The position numbers and the translations under genes are program-made. Of a stretch of 42,044 bases of DNA, positions 15,425 through 26,854 are shown in pieces; the first letter of the stretch is position 1; each line of letters starts with the position of its first letter. The notes beneath the pieces are model-generated. The model was given only the letters and a program-made list of their open reading frames with translations, ran no database searches and had not been told where the DNA came from. Source of the DNA: Rhodospirillaceae bacterium (GTDB lineage: Bacteria > Pseudomonadota > Alphaproteobacteria > Puniceispirillales > Puniceispirillaceae); NCBI GenBank assembly GCA_011522725.1, contig WTIL01000069.1:1-42044 (forward strand), in the 5' to 3' direction.

Positions 15425-16882
15425 CTAGCGTGCCATGATCAGCGCCACCGCGGCCGTGTCAGCGGCACCAAGAAGGCTTCCCAGTCCGGCAAAGAACAGA
15501 AGAACCACGGCAAGGCTGGCCCCGAGAACCATGCGGTTCGCCACCGGGATACCGGCATCGAGCGGCGTGTCGGTATCGTCGAAATACATCAGGCGGATGA
15601 TCCGCAGATAGTAGAAGGCTCCGACAACCGACGTGACCACGCCAATGACGGCGAGCGGCACAAGTCCGGCCTCGACAGCGGCGAGGAAGACGTACCATTT
15701 GCCGAAAAACCCGGCCAGCGGCGGAATGCCTGCCATCGAGAACATCATGATCAGCAGACCGACGGCCAGCGACGGATGAGTCCGCGACAGGCCTTTCAGA
15801 TCGACAATCTTCGTCGCCTCGGCGCCGTCACGCCGCATCAGCAGGATGATCGCGAAGGTGCCCGCCCCCATGAAGACATAGCCCGTCATATAGATCATCA
15901 CGCCGGTGGCGCCGGCAACGCTTCCCGCAGCAAGGCCTGCCGTCGCATAGCCCATATGCGCGATCGAGGAATAGGCCATCATCCGCTTGATATCGGTCTG
16001 CATGATCGCGCCGAGCGCGCCGATCACCATCGAGGCGACGGACAGCGCGACAAGCACCTGCTGCCACTGGTCGGCAATGCCGCCAAAGGCGCCATAGGTC
16101 AGGCGCATCAGAAGCGAGATGGCGGCCACCTTTGGTGCGATGGCGAACAGCGCCGTCACCAGTGTCGGCGATCCCTCATACACATCCGGCGTCCACATAT
16201 GGAACGGCGCGGCGGAAATCTTGAAGGCAAGGCCGCAGATCATGAACACCATGCCGATGATGAAGACCGGCGGCAGGTCCTGGCCGGCAAGCGCAAGCGC
16301 GATGCCGTCGAAATCGGTGGTGCCGGCGATGCCATAGACAAGCGAGGCGCCATAGAGCAGCAGGCCCGACGACAGCGCGCCGAGAAGGAAATATTTCAGC
16401 CCCGCCTCGGAAGAGCGGAGCGAGCTCGTGCGCATCGCCGCGACGACATAGAGCGGCAGCGACTGCAGCTCGACACCCATATAGAGCGCCATCAGGTTGT
16501 CGGCCGAGATCATCAGCATCATGCCGACAAGCGCCAGCAGGATCAGCAGGCTGTATTCCGGCTTATTGATGTCATCGTCGCCACTGGTGCGGATCGACAT
16601 GGCAAGCGCGGCGAAAGTGCCGAGAAGCACCAGCGCCTTCATGAAACCGGCGAAGGAATCGGCCGAGAACATGCCGCCGAACGCAGAGGTGATCACCTGA
16701 TCGCTGTTGATGACCAGCAGCAGCGCAATGACGATCCCGGCCATGGCCAGCTGCGTGACACGGCGGGCATTTGCCGCCGTCTCGCCGCCATAGGCCGCGA
16801 CAAGCACCAGGACGAGGGCCACCGCCGCAAGGAAGATCTCCGGCAGTGCCGGCATGATATCGGCCATCTGGAATACAAACAT
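15425..16882 (-). CDS. nuoN: NADH-quinone oxidoreductase subunit N
   Basis: One of the three antiporter-like proton-pumping subunits of complex I, homologous to NuoL and NuoM. It is 485 residues, almost entirely hydrophobic, with about 14 predicted helices. The NuoN/MrpD core is visible: GLAFKISAAPFHMWTPDVYE, with the conserved lysine in helix 7, then MMAYSSIAHMGYA and a conserved SMAGIPPLAGFFGK stretch. ATG 16882 has GGGGAGA about seven bases upstream. It is the last nuo gene; birA begins eight bases after its stop. Confidence 0.97.
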   Translation of the reverse strand: MFVFQMADIMPALPEIFLAAVALVLVLVAAYGGETAANARRVTQLAMAGIVIALLLVINSDQVITSAFGGMFSADSFAGFMKALVLLGTFAALAMSIRTSGDDDINKPEYSLLILLALVGMMLMISADNLMALYMGVELQSLPLYVVAAMRTSSLRSSEAGLKYFLLGALSSGLLLYGASLVYGIAGTTDFDGIALALAGQDLPPVFIIGMVFMICGLAFKISAAPFHMWTPDVYEGSPTLVTALFAIAPKVAAISLLMRLTYGAFGGIADQWQQVLVALSVASMVIGALGAIMQTDIKRMMAYSSIAHMGYATAGLAAGSVAGATGVMIYMTGYVFMGAGTFAIILLMRRDGAEATKIVDLKGLSRTHPSLAVGLLIMMFSMAGIPPLAGFFGKWYVFLAAVEAGLVPLAVIGVVTSVVGAFYYLRIIRLMYFDDTDTPLDAGIPVANRMVLGASLAVVLLFFAGLGSLLGAADTAAVALIMAR

Positions 16883-16885
16883 GAC

Positions 16886-18391
16886 CTATCTCCCCGCGAT
16901 CACGAAGGCGCCGCCGGCGGCGACACTGTCAAGAACGACCTGAATGCTTCCGGCCATCACGTCCAGAAGCGAGGCAGGATAGACACCGAACCACAGCACC
17001 AGAACCGTCAGCGGCACGAAGATCATCACCTCGCGGCGGCCGATCGGCTCCATGGCCTCGACCTCGGCGCTGACAATCTTGCCGAACATCACCCGGCGGT
17101 AGAGCCACAGCATGTATGTGGCCCCAAGAACAAGTCCTGTCGCGGTGAACAGCGCCACCCAGCTGCTGGCCTTCCACGCGCCGACAAGCACAAGCATCTC
17201 GCCGACAAACCCGCTGGTGCCGGGAAGCCCGACCGAGGCCAGCATCATGAACATGAAGAACACGGCATAGCGGGGCATCACCGCGGCGACACCGCCATAG
17301 GCGCTGATCTCGCGCGTGTGCAGCCGGTCATAGACAACGCCGACACAGAAGAACAGCGCCGCTGAAACAAGCCCGTGGCTGATCATCTGGAACATCGCCC
17401 CGGCCACACCCTGTTCGGTCAGGGTAAAGATGCCGATGGTCACGAAACCCATATGCGCGACCGATGAATAGGCAATCAGCTTCTTCATGTCGGACTGCGC
17501 CAGCGCCACAAGCGAGGTGTAGATCACGGCGACGATGGACAGGGCGAAGATCAGCGGCGCAAAGAATTCAGAGGCCAGCGGGAACATCGGCAGCGAGAAC
17601 CGGATGAAGCCGTAACCACCCATCTTCAGCAGCACGCCGGCGAGGATCATCGAGCCGGCGGTGGGCGCCTCGACATGCGCGTCAGGAAGCCATGTATGGA
17701 CAGGCCACATCGGCACCTTCACCGCAAATGACGCAAGGAAACCGAGGAACAGCCAAGTCTGCATCGTCGCGGCGAAGCCGTGCGCCGTCAGCATCGGAAT
17801 GTCGGTGGTGCCGGCATCGATATACATCGCCAGCATGCAGACCAGCATCAGAACCGAGCCGAGGAGTGTGTAGAGGAAGAACTTGAACGCCGCATAGACA
17901 CGCCGCTTGCCGCCCCAGACACCGATGATGATGAACATCGGGATCAGCACACCCTCGAAGAACAGATAGAACATCAGCATGTCGAGCGAGGCGAACATGC
18001 CGACCATCATCGTCTCGAGGACAAGGAAGGCGATCATATATTCGCGCACCCGGTGGGTGATGGCCTTCCAGCTGGCGAGAATGGCCAGCGGCGACAGGAA
18101 GGTCGACAGCAGGATGAAGGGCATCGAGATGCCGTCCACGCCAAGGTGATAGCTGATGCCGGACCCGGGAAGCCATTCGGCGCGTTCTTCAAACTGGTAG
18201 CCGATGGCCTGGGAATCGAAATTCAGCACCAGAGCCAGCGAGATCACAAAGGTGAAGCCGCTGACCCACAGCGCCACATTGCGCGCGTTGCGGGCAACCA
18301 CCTCTTCGTCCCCGCGGATCATCAGCAGGAAGGCGACACCGATCATCGGCAGGAAGGTGATGATGGTCAGGATTGGCCAGTTCGAGATCAT
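16886..18391 (-). CDS. nuoM: NADH-quinone oxidoreductase subunit M
   Basis: The 501-residue antiporter-like membrane subunit M of complex I has about 14 predicted helices. Family landmarks are FFEGVLIPMFIIIGVWGG (with the charged glutamate of helix 5), SFAVKVPMWPVHTWLPDAHVEAP (helix 7 lysine), MILAGVLLKMGGYGF and KKLIAYSSVAHMGFV. VGLPGTSGFVGE lies near the C-terminus. Three bases separate its stop from the nuoN start and three separate its start from the nuoL stop, so the distal subunits are tightly packed. There are no frameshifts or missing charged residues. Confidence 0.98.
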   Translation of the reverse strand: MISNWPILTIITFLPMIGVAFLLMIRGDEEVVARNARNVALWVSGFTFVISLALVLNFDSQAIGYQFEERAEWLPGSGISYHLGVDGISMPFILLSTFLSPLAILASWKAITHRVREYMIAFLVLETMMVGMFASLDMLMFYLFFEGVLIPMFIIIGVWGGKRRVYAAFKFFLYTLLGSVLMLVCMLAMYIDAGTTDIPMLTAHGFAATMQTWLFLGFLASFAVKVPMWPVHTWLPDAHVEAPTAGSMILAGVLLKMGGYGFIRFSLPMFPLASEFFAPLIFALSIVAVIYTSLVALAQSDMKKLIAYSSVAHMGFVTIGIFTLTEQGVAGAMFQMISHGLVSAALFFCVGVVYDRLHTREISAYGGVAAVMPRYAVFFMFMMLASVGLPGTSGFVGEMLVLVGAWKASSWVALFTATGLVLGATYMLWLYRRVMFGKIVSAEVEAMEPIGRREVMIFVPLTVLVLWFGVYPASLLDVMAGSIQVVLDSVAAGGAFVIAGR

Positions 18392-18394
18392 CGC

Positions 18395-20329
18395 CTACAT
18401 CCCCCCGAAACGAAGATAGTACCAGGTCACCAGCACAACCACGCCAATCAGCATGGCGAAGGCATAGTGGAAGACGAAGCCCGACTGCAGCCGCGAGGCG
18501 GCGGCAGAGACGCGGACCACGAGGCCCGAGAGCCCGTCGGGCCCGAACCCGTCGATGGTGTCGCGGTCGCCGCGCTGCCACAGGAAGGCGCCGATCCGCA
18601 CCGCAGGCCGCACGAAGATGATGTCGTACAGCTCGTCGAAGTACCATTTGTTGAAGAAGAAGGCGTGAACCGGACTGAGCGCGCGGGCAGCCTTGGCCGG
18701 AATGCCCGTCCAGACCGCGTAGCACAGCACCGCGAGCAGCACGCCCGACGCCGCCAGCACGATCGGAAGCAGCTTCACCCACTTCGGCACGTGATGCGCG
18801 TTCTCCATGGCGGTGTGCTCGGGAAGGATCAGGATCGAGTCACCCCAGAACCGCGCCATGTCCTGGCCGACAAACAGCTCGTAGCCGAGCCAGCCCGAGA
18901 AGATCGCGCCGACCGACAGCACGAACAGCGGAATGGTCATCACAAGCGGCGATTCATGGACATGCGACATCACCTCGGCAGAGGCGCGCGGCTTGCCGTG
19001 GAACGCCATGATCAGCAGCCGCCAGCTGTAGAACGCCGTCAGGAACGCCGCCGCACAGCCAAGCCAGAAGGCCAGGTTGCCGACAGGCGTGTGCGCGGCG
19101 AACGCCGCCTCGAGGATCATGTCCTTGGAATAGAAGCCGGCGAAGAACGGGAAGCCTGCCAGCGCCAGCGAACCGATCCACATCATCGCATAGGTGAACG
19201 GGATCTTCTTCCAGATGCCGCCCATGTTGCGAAGGTCCTGCTCGTCCGACAGCGCGTGGATCACCGATCCCGCACCAAGGAACAGCAGCGCCTTGAAGAA
19301 GGCGTGTGTCGTCAGGTGGAACATCGCCGCCGGATAGGCCGACACGCCGGCCGCAAAGAACATGTAGCCAAGCTGCGAGCAAGTCGAATAGGCGATCACC
19401 CGCTTGATATCGAACTGGGTGAAGCCGACCGTTGCCGCAAAGATCGCTGTCATCGCGCCGACCACCGTGATGATGTCCAGCGACAGCGGCGCATATTCCA
19501 GCATCGGCGACAGGCGGCAGATCATGAAGACACCGGCCGTGACCATCGTCGCCGCATGGATCAGGGCGGACACGGGTGTCGGCCCCTCCATCGCGTCGGG
19601 AAGCCAGGTGTGCAGGCCAAGCTGGGCCGACTTGCCCATCGCGCCGATGAACAGCAGGATGCCGGCGACTTCCAGCGCCGGCATCGCGGTGCCAAGGAAG
19701 TTGATATCCGTGCCGGCGGCGCTCGCCGAATTGGCGAAGATCACATCGAACTCGATCGAGCCGAAAATCTGGTAGACCGCAAGGATGCCGAGCGCGAAGC
19801 CGAAATCACCCACACGGTTGACCACAAAGGCCTTCATCGCGGCGGTATGGGCGCTGTCCTTCTTGTACCAGAAGCCGATCAGCAGATAGGAGGCCACGCC
19901 CACCCCTTCCCAGCCGAAGAACAGTTGGACGAGGTTGTCAGCCGTCACCAGCATCAGCATGGCGAAGGTGAACAGGCTGAGATAGGCCATGAAGCGCGCG
20001 CGCGACTTGTCGTGCGACATGTAGCCGACGGAATAGAGATGCACCATCGAGGACACGCCGGTCACGACAATCAGCATCACCACGGTCAGCGTATCGAACC
20101 GCAGCCGCCACATCGCCTCGAAATCACCGGAGACGATCCAGCGGGCCAGATCGACGGTGATCGGCTGCCCGCCGATGCCGACCTGGGCAAAGGCGACAAT
20201 CGAGAACAGCAGCGACAGCAGCAGGAAGGACACAGTCACCAGCTCTGCCGCGCGATCTCGATTACTGAGGCTCAGCCAGCCGGCGATCAGCGCACCGAAC
20301 AGCGGCAGGAAGACAATAGACGCATACAT
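18395..20329 (-). CDS. nuoL: NADH-quinone oxidoreductase subunit L
   Basis: The distal pump subunit of complex I, 644 residues, the largest antiporter-like subunit. The sequence shows FFGWEGVGVASYLLIGFW, KSAQLGLHTWLPDAMEGPTPVSALIHAAT, and KRVIAYSTCSQLGYMFFA. A long C-terminal extension follows that corresponds to the lateral amphipathic helix and final anchor characteristic of NuoL, containing FFNKWYFDELYD. ATG 20329 follows the nuoK stop by six bases. The length is within the usual range and the conserved charged residues are present. Confidence 0.98.
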   Translation of the reverse strand: MYASIVFLPLFGALIAGWLSLSNRDRAAELVTVSFLLLSLLFSIVAFAQVGIGGQPITVDLARWIVSGDFEAMWRLRFDTLTVVMLIVVTGVSSMVHLYSVGYMSHDKSRARFMAYLSLFTFAMLMLVTADNLVQLFFGWEGVGVASYLLIGFWYKKDSAHTAAMKAFVVNRVGDFGFALGILAVYQIFGSIEFDVIFANSASAAGTDINFLGTAMPALEVAGILLFIGAMGKSAQLGLHTWLPDAMEGPTPVSALIHAATMVTAGVFMICRLSPMLEYAPLSLDIITVVGAMTAIFAATVGFTQFDIKRVIAYSTCSQLGYMFFAAGVSAYPAAMFHLTTHAFFKALLFLGAGSVIHALSDEQDLRNMGGIWKKIPFTYAMMWIGSLALAGFPFFAGFYSKDMILEAAFAAHTPVGNLAFWLGCAAAFLTAFYSWRLLIMAFHGKPRASAEVMSHVHESPLVMTIPLFVLSVGAIFSGWLGYELFVGQDMARFWGDSILILPEHTAMENAHHVPKWVKLLPIVLAASGVLLAVLCYAVWTGIPAKAARALSPVHAFFFNKWYFDELYDIIFVRPAVRIGAFLWQRGDRDTIDGFGPDGLSGLVVRVSAAASRLQSGFVFHYAFAMLIGVVVLVTWYYLRFGGM

Positions 20330-20335
20330 CCCGGG

Positions 20336-20647
20336 TCAGCCTTTCATCATGTTCACATCCTCGACCGCAATCGATCCGCGGTTGCGGAAGAAGACGACGA
20401 GAATGGCAAGGCCGATGGCAGCCTCGGCGGCGGCGACGGTCAGGATGAAGAGCGAGAAGATCTGGCCCTCGAGATCGCCGTTATAGGCCGAGAAGGCCAC
20501 CATGTTGATGTTGACCGACAGCAGCATCAGCTCGATCGACATCAGGATGGTGATCACGTTCTTTCGGTTCAGGAAGATGCCGAACGCGCCGAGCGCAAAC
20601 AGCACCGCCGAAACGGCGAGATAATGACTGAGTGAAAGTTCAAGCAT
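20336..20647 (-). CDS. nuoK: NADH-quinone oxidoreductase subunit K
   Basis: A 103-residue, three-helix membrane subunit that lies between NuoJ and NuoN in complex I. It carries the two membrane glutamates of the proton path: one in [15 protein letters not shown] and one in [29 protein letters not shown] is the family hallmark. It begins three bases after nuoJ ends, with GAGGGG near the ATG, and ends six bases before nuoL. Length and spacing are standard. Confidence 0.98.
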   Translation of the reverse strand: MLELSLSHYLAVSAVLFALGAFGIFLNRKNVITILMSIELMLLSVNINMVAFSAYNGDLEGQIFSLFILTVAAAEAAIGLAILVVFFRNRGSIAVEDVNMMKG

Positions 20648-20650
20648 GCC

Positions 20651-21280
20651 CTACCCCTCACGCTTGCTTGGCTGGACCGTGTGGACGGTCCGTGCGGCGG
20701 CACCGACCGGCACCTCGACGACCTCGACAGATTCGGCGCGGCTGCGCGCGTTCTGCTCTGCAATCACCTGGCGGCGAACGCCCGGGCGCTTGCGCATGGT
20801 CAGCGAAATGGCGCCGATCATGGCCACCAGCAGGATCAGTCCGGCCACCTGGAACAGGTACATGTATTTGGTATAGAGCACATTGCCCAGCGCACGGGTG
20901 TTGCTGATCTCGGGCATCGCCGGCAGCGACGCGCCCTTGAAGGCATCGCCATAGATCGCCGCGACCAGCTCGAAGACAAGGATGCCGCCGACAACAAGGC
21001 CGAGCGGCAGGTATTTCTGAAAGCCCGCCCGCATCTCGGCAAAGTTGATGTCCAGCATCATCACCACGAACAGGAACAGCACCGCCACCGCGCCGACATA
21101 GACGACGACAAGCAGCATGGCGATGAATTCCGCCCCGATCAGGACGAACAGCCCGGCCGCGTTGAAGAAGGCCAGGATCAGGAACAGCACCGAGAAAACC
21201 GGGTTGCGCGAGACCACGACCATCAGGCCGGCCCCGAGCATCACTGCCGAAAACATATAGAAGAACAGCGCCTCGATCAT
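20651..21280 (-). CDS. nuoJ: NADH-quinone oxidoreductase subunit J
   Basis: A 209-residue, five-helix membrane subunit of complex I. Helix 3 contains VVVYVGAVAVLFLFVVMML, the conserved segment with the key tyrosine and the pi-bulge involved in coupling. A polar C-terminal tail of roughly 40 residues rich in Arg, Glu and Val (after SLTMRKRPGVRRQV) extends beyond the last helix, as in other alphaproteobacteria. GGGAAGG lies seven bases before the ATG. A 59-bp gap separates it from nuoI, the widest gap inside the cluster except nuoB-nuoC; nothing notable is seen in it. Confidence 0.97.
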   Translation of the reverse strand: MIEALFFYMFSAVMLGAGLMVVVSRNPVFSVLFLILAFFNAAGLFVLIGAEFIAMLLVVVYVGAVAVLFLFVVMMLDINFAEMRAGFQKYLPLGLVVGGILVFELVAAIYGDAFKGASLPAMPEISNTRALGNVLYTKYMYLFQVAGLILLVAMIGAISLTMRKRPGVRRQVIAEQNARSRAESVEVVEVPVGAAARTVHTVQPSKREG

Positions 21281-21339
21281 TGGCCTGCCTTCCCCGTGAA
21301 GCTAGTCACACCCATGTCCCCCTTCAGATTCGGATGCCG

Positions 21340-21828
21340 TCAGCGCCAGCGCGCGTCGGCGGCAAGGTTGCGGGCGATTTCCGTCTCCCAGCGATCACCG
21401 TTCGCCAAGAGTTTGTCCTTGTCGTAATAGAGCTCCTCACGGGTTTCCGTGGCGAACTCGAAATTCGGTCCCTCGACGATGGCATCCACCGGGCAGGCTT
21501 CCTGACAGAAGCCGCAATAGATGCATTTCGTCATGTCGATATCGTAGCGCGTCGTGCGGCGGCTGCCGTCATCGCGCGGCTCGGCCTCGATGGTGATGGC
21601 CTGCGCCGGGCACACCGCCTCGCACAGCTTGCAGGCAATGCAGCGCTCCTCGCCGTTCGGATAGCGGCGCAGCGCATGCTCGCCCCGGAAGCGCGGCGAC
21701 AGGCTGCCCTTCTCGTAGGGATAGTTGATGGTGACCTTCGGCTTGAAGAAGTACTTCAGCGTCAGGAACAGGCCCTTGCCAAGCTCGAGAAGCAGGAAGG
21801 AGCGGAGAGAATTGATCATGGCACCCAT
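21340..21828 (-). CDS. nuoI: NADH-quinone oxidoreductase subunit I
   Basis: A 162-residue iron-sulfur subunit that carries clusters N6a and N6b in the connecting arm of complex I. Two CxxCxxCxxxCP motifs are complete: Cys63, 66, 69, 73 ([12 protein letters not shown]) and Cys102, 105, 108, 112 ([12 protein letters not shown]). An amphipathic N-terminal helix (about 5-27) anchors it to the membrane face. ATG 21828 has GGAGG five bases upstream; an ATG three codons later is possible but less well placed. It follows nuoH by 11 bp. Confidence 0.98.
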   Translation of the reverse strand: MGAMINSLRSFLLLELGKGLFLTLKYFFKPKVTINYPYEKGSLSPRFRGEHALRRYPNGEERCIACKLCEAVCPAQAITIEAEPRDDGSRRTTRYDIDMTKCIYCGFCQEACPVDAIVEGPNFEFATETREELYYDKDKLLANGDRWETEIARNLAADARWR

Positions 21829-21839
21829 CTGGCCCTCCC

Positions 21840-22862
21840 TTAGCCTGCCATCACGGCCGGCAGGTTGCCGGTGTAGAGCAGGAAGCCTGAAGTCAGAACA
21901 ACCCAGAGCAGCGAGAACGGAAGGAAAATCTTCCAGCCAAGCCGCATCAGCTGGTCATAGCGGTAGCGCGGCGTGGTCGCCCGCACCCACAGGAAGACGA
22001 ACAGCAGCAGCATCACCTTGAGAATGAACCAGACCGGTCCCGGCACGATGTTCAGCGGCCAGATGTCGAACGGCGGCAGCCAGCCGCCGAGGAACAGCAC
22101 CGTGGTCATGCCGCTCATCAGGATCATGTTGGCGTATTCGCCAAGGAAGAAGAGCGCGAAGCTCATCGAGGAATATTCGACGAAGTAACCGGCCACAAGT
22201 TCGGATTCGCCCTCGGGAAGGTCGAACGGCGCGCGGTTTGTCTCGGCCAGCGTCGAGATGAAAAAGACGAAGAACATCGGCAGCAGCGGCAGCGCGAACC
22301 AGACATCCCGCTGCGCCTCGACAATGGCGCTCAGGTTCAGTGAACCGACACAGATCAGTACGTTGATGATGACGAGGCCCATCGAGACTTCGTAGGACAC
22401 CATCTGCGCCGCCGAGCGAAGCGCGCCGAGGAAGGCGTATTTCGAGTTACTGGCCCAGCCGGCCATGATCACGCCATAGACGCCGAGCGAGGAAATCGCG
22501 AACAGATACAGGATGCCGACATTGATGTCGGCGATCACGAGCCCCTCGCCGAACGGGATTACCGCCCAGGCGACAAGCGCCAGGATGAAGGTCAGCATCG
22601 GCGCGAGGATGAACACGGCCTTGTTGGCGCCCGCAGGAAGGATGGTTTCCTTGACCATCAGCTTCAGCGCGTCGGCAAATGGCTGGAACATGCCGAAAGG
22701 CCCGACGACATTCGGGCCCTTGCGAAGCTGCATGAAGCCGATGACGCGGCGCTCCGCCAGGGTCAGATAGGCCACCGCGATCAGGAGCGGGCCGACGACA
22801 AGCATGATCTTGCCGACGGTCAGCGCCAGTTCGACGACGTAGCTGTTGGTGATCAGATCCAT
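21840..22862 (-). CDS. nuoH: NADH-quinone oxidoreductase subunit H
   Basis: A 340-residue membrane subunit that builds the quinone channel with NuoB and NuoD. It has eight or more helices and the conserved cytoplasmic loops: [20 protein letters not shown] (quinone entrance), then [20 protein letters not shown] with its cluster of acidic residues, and a C-terminal [18 protein letters not shown] 22862 is selected because GGAG lies seven bases upstream and it follows the nuoG stop by four bases; the frame is open further upstream into nuoG but is not homologous. Confidence 0.98.
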   Translation of the reverse strand: MDLITNSYVVELALTVGKIMLVVGPLLIAVAYLTLAERRVIGFMQLRKGPNVVGPFGMFQPFADALKLMVKETILPAGANKAVFILAPMLTFILALVAWAVIPFGEGLVIADINVGILYLFAISSLGVYGVIMAGWASNSKYAFLGALRSAAQMVSYEVSMGLVIINVLICVGSLNLSAIVEAQRDVWFALPLLPMFFVFFISTLAETNRAPFDLPEGESELVAGYFVEYSSMSFALFFLGEYANMILMSGMTTVLFLGGWLPPFDIWPLNIVPGPVWFILKVMLLLFVFLWVRATTPRYRYDQLMRLGWKIFLPFSLLWVVLTSGFLLYTGNLPAVMAG

Positions 22863-22866
22863 CGTG

Positions 22867-24924
22867 CTACTCCGCTGCATCGCGCGCGGCATCCGCCTGC
22901 AACGCCATCAGGCACTGGCCCATCGTCTCCGACGCGCGGCTGACGGGACAGGTCATGTAGAAAGTCTCGTGGGCGGTGGCGACCGGTGCCGACGCAATCT
23001 TGGTCTTGCTGCCGAACTTGGCCCAGCGGGCCGCTTTCACCTCGTCCTGCTCGGCGAAATGCGGTGCCAGCTCGAACATCTCCTCGCGCAGCTCGGCCAG
23101 CGAGTCGAAGCCGAGATTGATCCCCATATGGCCGGCAAGCGCGCGGATGATGGTCCAGTCCTCGCGTGCCTCGCCCGGCGGGAAGGCCGCGCGGGCGGCA
23201 TATTGCACACGCCCCTCGGTATTCAGATAGATGCCGTCCTTCTCGGTATAGGCGGCACCCGGCAGGATGACGTCGGCGACATGCGCGCCGGCATCGCCGT
23301 GATGCCCCTGATAGACGGTAAAGGTCTTTTCGAACCGCGCAGCGTCGATCTCGTCGGCGGCCTGAAGCCAGACCAGGTCCAGCTTGCCGGCATCGGCGGC
23401 CTTGTACATCGCCGCGACATCCAGCCCGCCGCGCCCCGGCGTCAGGCCAAGGTCCAGTCCGGCCACACGCGCAGCCGCTGTATGAAGCACGTTGAAGCCG
23501 TTCCAGTCGCCATTGACGACACCGTAAGCCTCGGCGATCTCGCGCGCCTGTCCCAGCATGGCAGCGCCGTCGGCGCGCGCCAGCGCACCCATGCCGATGA
23601 TGATCATCGGCTTCTTCGCACGCTTCAGCTTCGCCGCGAATTTCGACTTGCCGTCGAGGATGGCGGCAAGTGTCGCCGCATCATCGCCAAGCTGCTCGGC
23701 GTCATAGGTCAGGTCCATCTCGGGCCCGACGATGCCGACAGGCATGCGTGTGGCCAGCCAGTTGCGCCGGATGCGCGCGTTCAGCACAGCCGCCTCGATC
23801 CGCGGGTTGCTGCCGATGATCAGCAGCGCATCCGCCTCGTCGATGCCGGCAATGGTCGAATTGAACAGGTAGCCGGCACGCACGCCGCCGATCTTCGCAC
23901 CGTCCTGACGGCAGTCGATGCTGGCGCTTCCCAGCTTGTCGAACAGGGTCTTCAGGGCAAACATGGATTCGGCGTCGCACTGGTCGCCGGTGATGGCGGC
24001 AACGGCATTCGGCTTGGCCTTCTTCAGCTTTGCCGCAATTGTGGCGAAAGCCTCGTCCCAGCTTGCCGGCGCGAGCTTGCCGTCGCGACCGCGGATGAAC
24101 GGACGGTCCAGACGCTGGCGGCGCAACCCGTCGATTGCATAGCGGGTCTTGTCGGAAATCCACTCCTCGTTGACGTCCTCGTTCAGGCGCGGCAGCACGC
24201 GCATTACCTGCGAGCCGCGCGCATCGACGCGAATGTTGCTGCCGACGGCATCCATGACATCGACGGATTCCGTCTTGTTCAGCTCCCACGGGCGGGCGGT
24301 AAAGGCATAGGGCTTGGAGGTCAGCGCCCCCACCGGGCACAGGTCGATCACATTGGCCGACAGCTCCGAAGCCAGTGTCTTTTCCAGATAGGTGGTGATT
24401 TCCATGTTCTCGCCGCGGCCGATGGCGCCGAGTTCGGGCACGCCGGCCACCTCGGTGGCGAAGCGGACACACCGTGTGCAATGGATGCAGCGGGTCATGG
24501 TGGTGCTGATCAGCGGGCCCATATGCTTGTCTTCGACGGCGCGCTTGTTTTCTTCATAGCGCGAGCTGTCAAAGCCATAGCCCATGGCCTGGTCCTGAAG
24601 GTCGCATTCGCCGCCCTGGTCGCAGATCGGACAGTCCAGCGGGTGGTTGATCAGCAGGAATTCCATCACGCCTTCGCGCGCTTTCTTCACGCGGTCGGTG
24701 TCGGTGCGGATCACCATGCCCTCGCCCGCCGGCATCGCGCAGGACGCGACCGGCTTCGGCGCACGCTCCATATCGACGAGGCACATGCGGCAATTGCCGG
24801 CGATCGACAGCCTGTCGTGATAGCAAAAGCGCGGAACCTCGACCCCGGCCTCCTCACAGGCGTGAAGGACGGTGGAGCCGTCCTCTACCTCGACCTCGAT
24901 GCCGTTCACTGTCAGCTTTGGCAT
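22867..24924 (-). CDS. nuoG: NADH-quinone oxidoreductase subunit G
   Basis: A 685-residue peripheral-arm subunit with three N-terminal iron-sulfur clusters and a molybdopterin-oxidoreductase-like C-terminal domain that has lost its cofactor. Ligands seen: [2Fe-2S] Cys34, 45, 48, 62; His94, Cys98, 101, 107; and Cys146, 149, 152, 196. The extra fourth cluster motif (N7) found in E. coli was not noticed, in line with alphaproteobacterial and mitochondrial forms. GGGGGA lies about seven bases before the ATG. It follows nuoF by 12 bp. The C-terminal segment has a diverged, Ala/Asp-rich composition, normal for the family. Confidence 0.97.
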   Translation of the reverse strand: MPKLTVNGIEVEVEDGSTVLHACEEAGVEVPRFCYHDRLSIAGNCRMCLVDMERAPKPVASCAMPAGEGMVIRTDTDRVKKAREGVMEFLLINHPLDCPICDQGGECDLQDQAMGYGFDSSRYEENKRAVEDKHMGPLISTTMTRCIHCTRCVRFATEVAGVPELGAIGRGENMEITTYLEKTLASELSANVIDLCPVGALTSKPYAFTARPWELNKTESVDVMDAVGSNIRVDARGSQVMRVLPRLNEDVNEEWISDKTRYAIDGLRRQRLDRPFIRGRDGKLAPASWDEAFATIAAKLKKAKPNAVAAITGDQCDAESMFALKTLFDKLGSASIDCRQDGAKIGGVRAGYLFNSTIAGIDEADALLIIGSNPRIEAAVLNARIRRNWLATRMPVGIVGPEMDLTYDAEQLGDDAATLAAILDGKSKFAAKLKRAKKPMIIIGMGALARADGAAMLGQAREIAEAYGVVNGDWNGFNVLHTAAARVAGLDLGLTPGRGGLDVAAMYKAADAGKLDLVWLQAADEIDAARFEKTFTVYQGHHGDAGAHVADVILPGAAYTEKDGIYLNTEGRVQYAARAAFPPGEAREDWTIIRALAGHMGINLGFDSLAELREEMFELAPHFAEQDEVKAARWAKFGSKTKIASAPVATAHETFYMTCPVSRASETMGQCLMALQADAARDAAE

Positions 24925-24936
24925 GGTCCTGTCCCC

Positions 24937-26229
<1,293 letters not shown>

Positions 26230-26239
26230 TTGCCTCTCC

Positions 26240-26854
26240 CTATTCCGCCGGCTTCAGCGCGGCAAGGCTTGTCGCGCCGGATGCGGATTCAGACCCGGAA
26301 CGGCCGGTCACGGACCCGACCGGCAGCGGCTCGTCGGCCTCGAGCGAGTCGAGAAGCGCGCCGGTGCTGGCATAGTCCAGATCTTCGTAGAAATCGTCAT
26401 TCACCTGCAGGATCGGCGCGTTCACGCAAGCACCGAGGCATTCCACCTCGAGAAGCGTGAAGCGGCCGCATTCCGACGTCTCTCCCGACGAGATGCCATA
26501 GCGGTCCTTGATGCAGCGCATCATGTTGTCGGACCCGCGAAGCCAGCAGGGCGTGGTGGTGCAGGCCTGAAGGAAATATTTCCCGACCGGCTTGAGATTG
26601 AACATCGTGTAGAAGGTCGCGACTTCGAGAACCCGGATTTCAGCCATATCGAGCTTCTTCGCGATCAGTTCGATGGCCTTCATCGGGATCCAGTTGTCGT
26701 GCTGGCGCTGCGCCAGGTCGAGCAGCGGCATCACCGCGCTGGCCTGACGGCCCTTGGGATATTTGGCCACGATCCGCTTGATCTCCGCCTCGTTCTCACG
26801 GGTGAAGGCGAAGCTGTCCGGCTGGTTGTCGGCGATACGGGCGTCGATGCTCAT
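26240..26854 (-). CDS. nuoE: NADH-quinone oxidoreductase subunit E
   Basis: A 204-residue thioredoxin-like [2Fe-2S] subunit (cluster N1a) beside NuoF. Ligands are Cys98, Cys103, Cys139 and Cys143 ([11 protein letters not shown] and [11 protein letters not shown]). The N-terminal helical part includes [21 protein letters not shown] roughly 40-residue C-terminal tail rich in Ser, Gly, Ala and Glu extends past the fold, as in other alphaproteobacteria. The ATG overlaps the nuoD stop by four bases (ATGA), so translation is coupled. Confidence 0.97.
   Translation of the reverse strand: MSIDARIADNQPDSFAFTRENEAEIKRIVAKYPKGRQASAVMPLLDLAQRQHDNWIPMKAIELIAKKLDMAEIRVLEVATFYTMFNLKPVGKYFLQACTTTPCWLRGSDNMMRCIKDRYGISSGETSECGRFTLLEVECLGACVNAPILQVNDDFYEDLDYASTGALLDSLEADEPLPVGSVTGRSGSESASGATSLAALKPAE

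Noticed and set aside
15311-17365. Long plus-strand open frame antisense to birA, nuoN and part of nuoM
   Set aside because: Charged low-complexity composition from GC-rich antisense sequence; it crosses three well-supported genes.
17780-20635. Very long open frame on the plus strand, antisense to nuoM-nuoL
   Set aside because: Its product is dominated by Arg, His, Gln, Asp and Glu with no domain, as expected opposite hydrophobic genes in a GC-rich genome. The minus-strand frames are unmistakable nuo genes.
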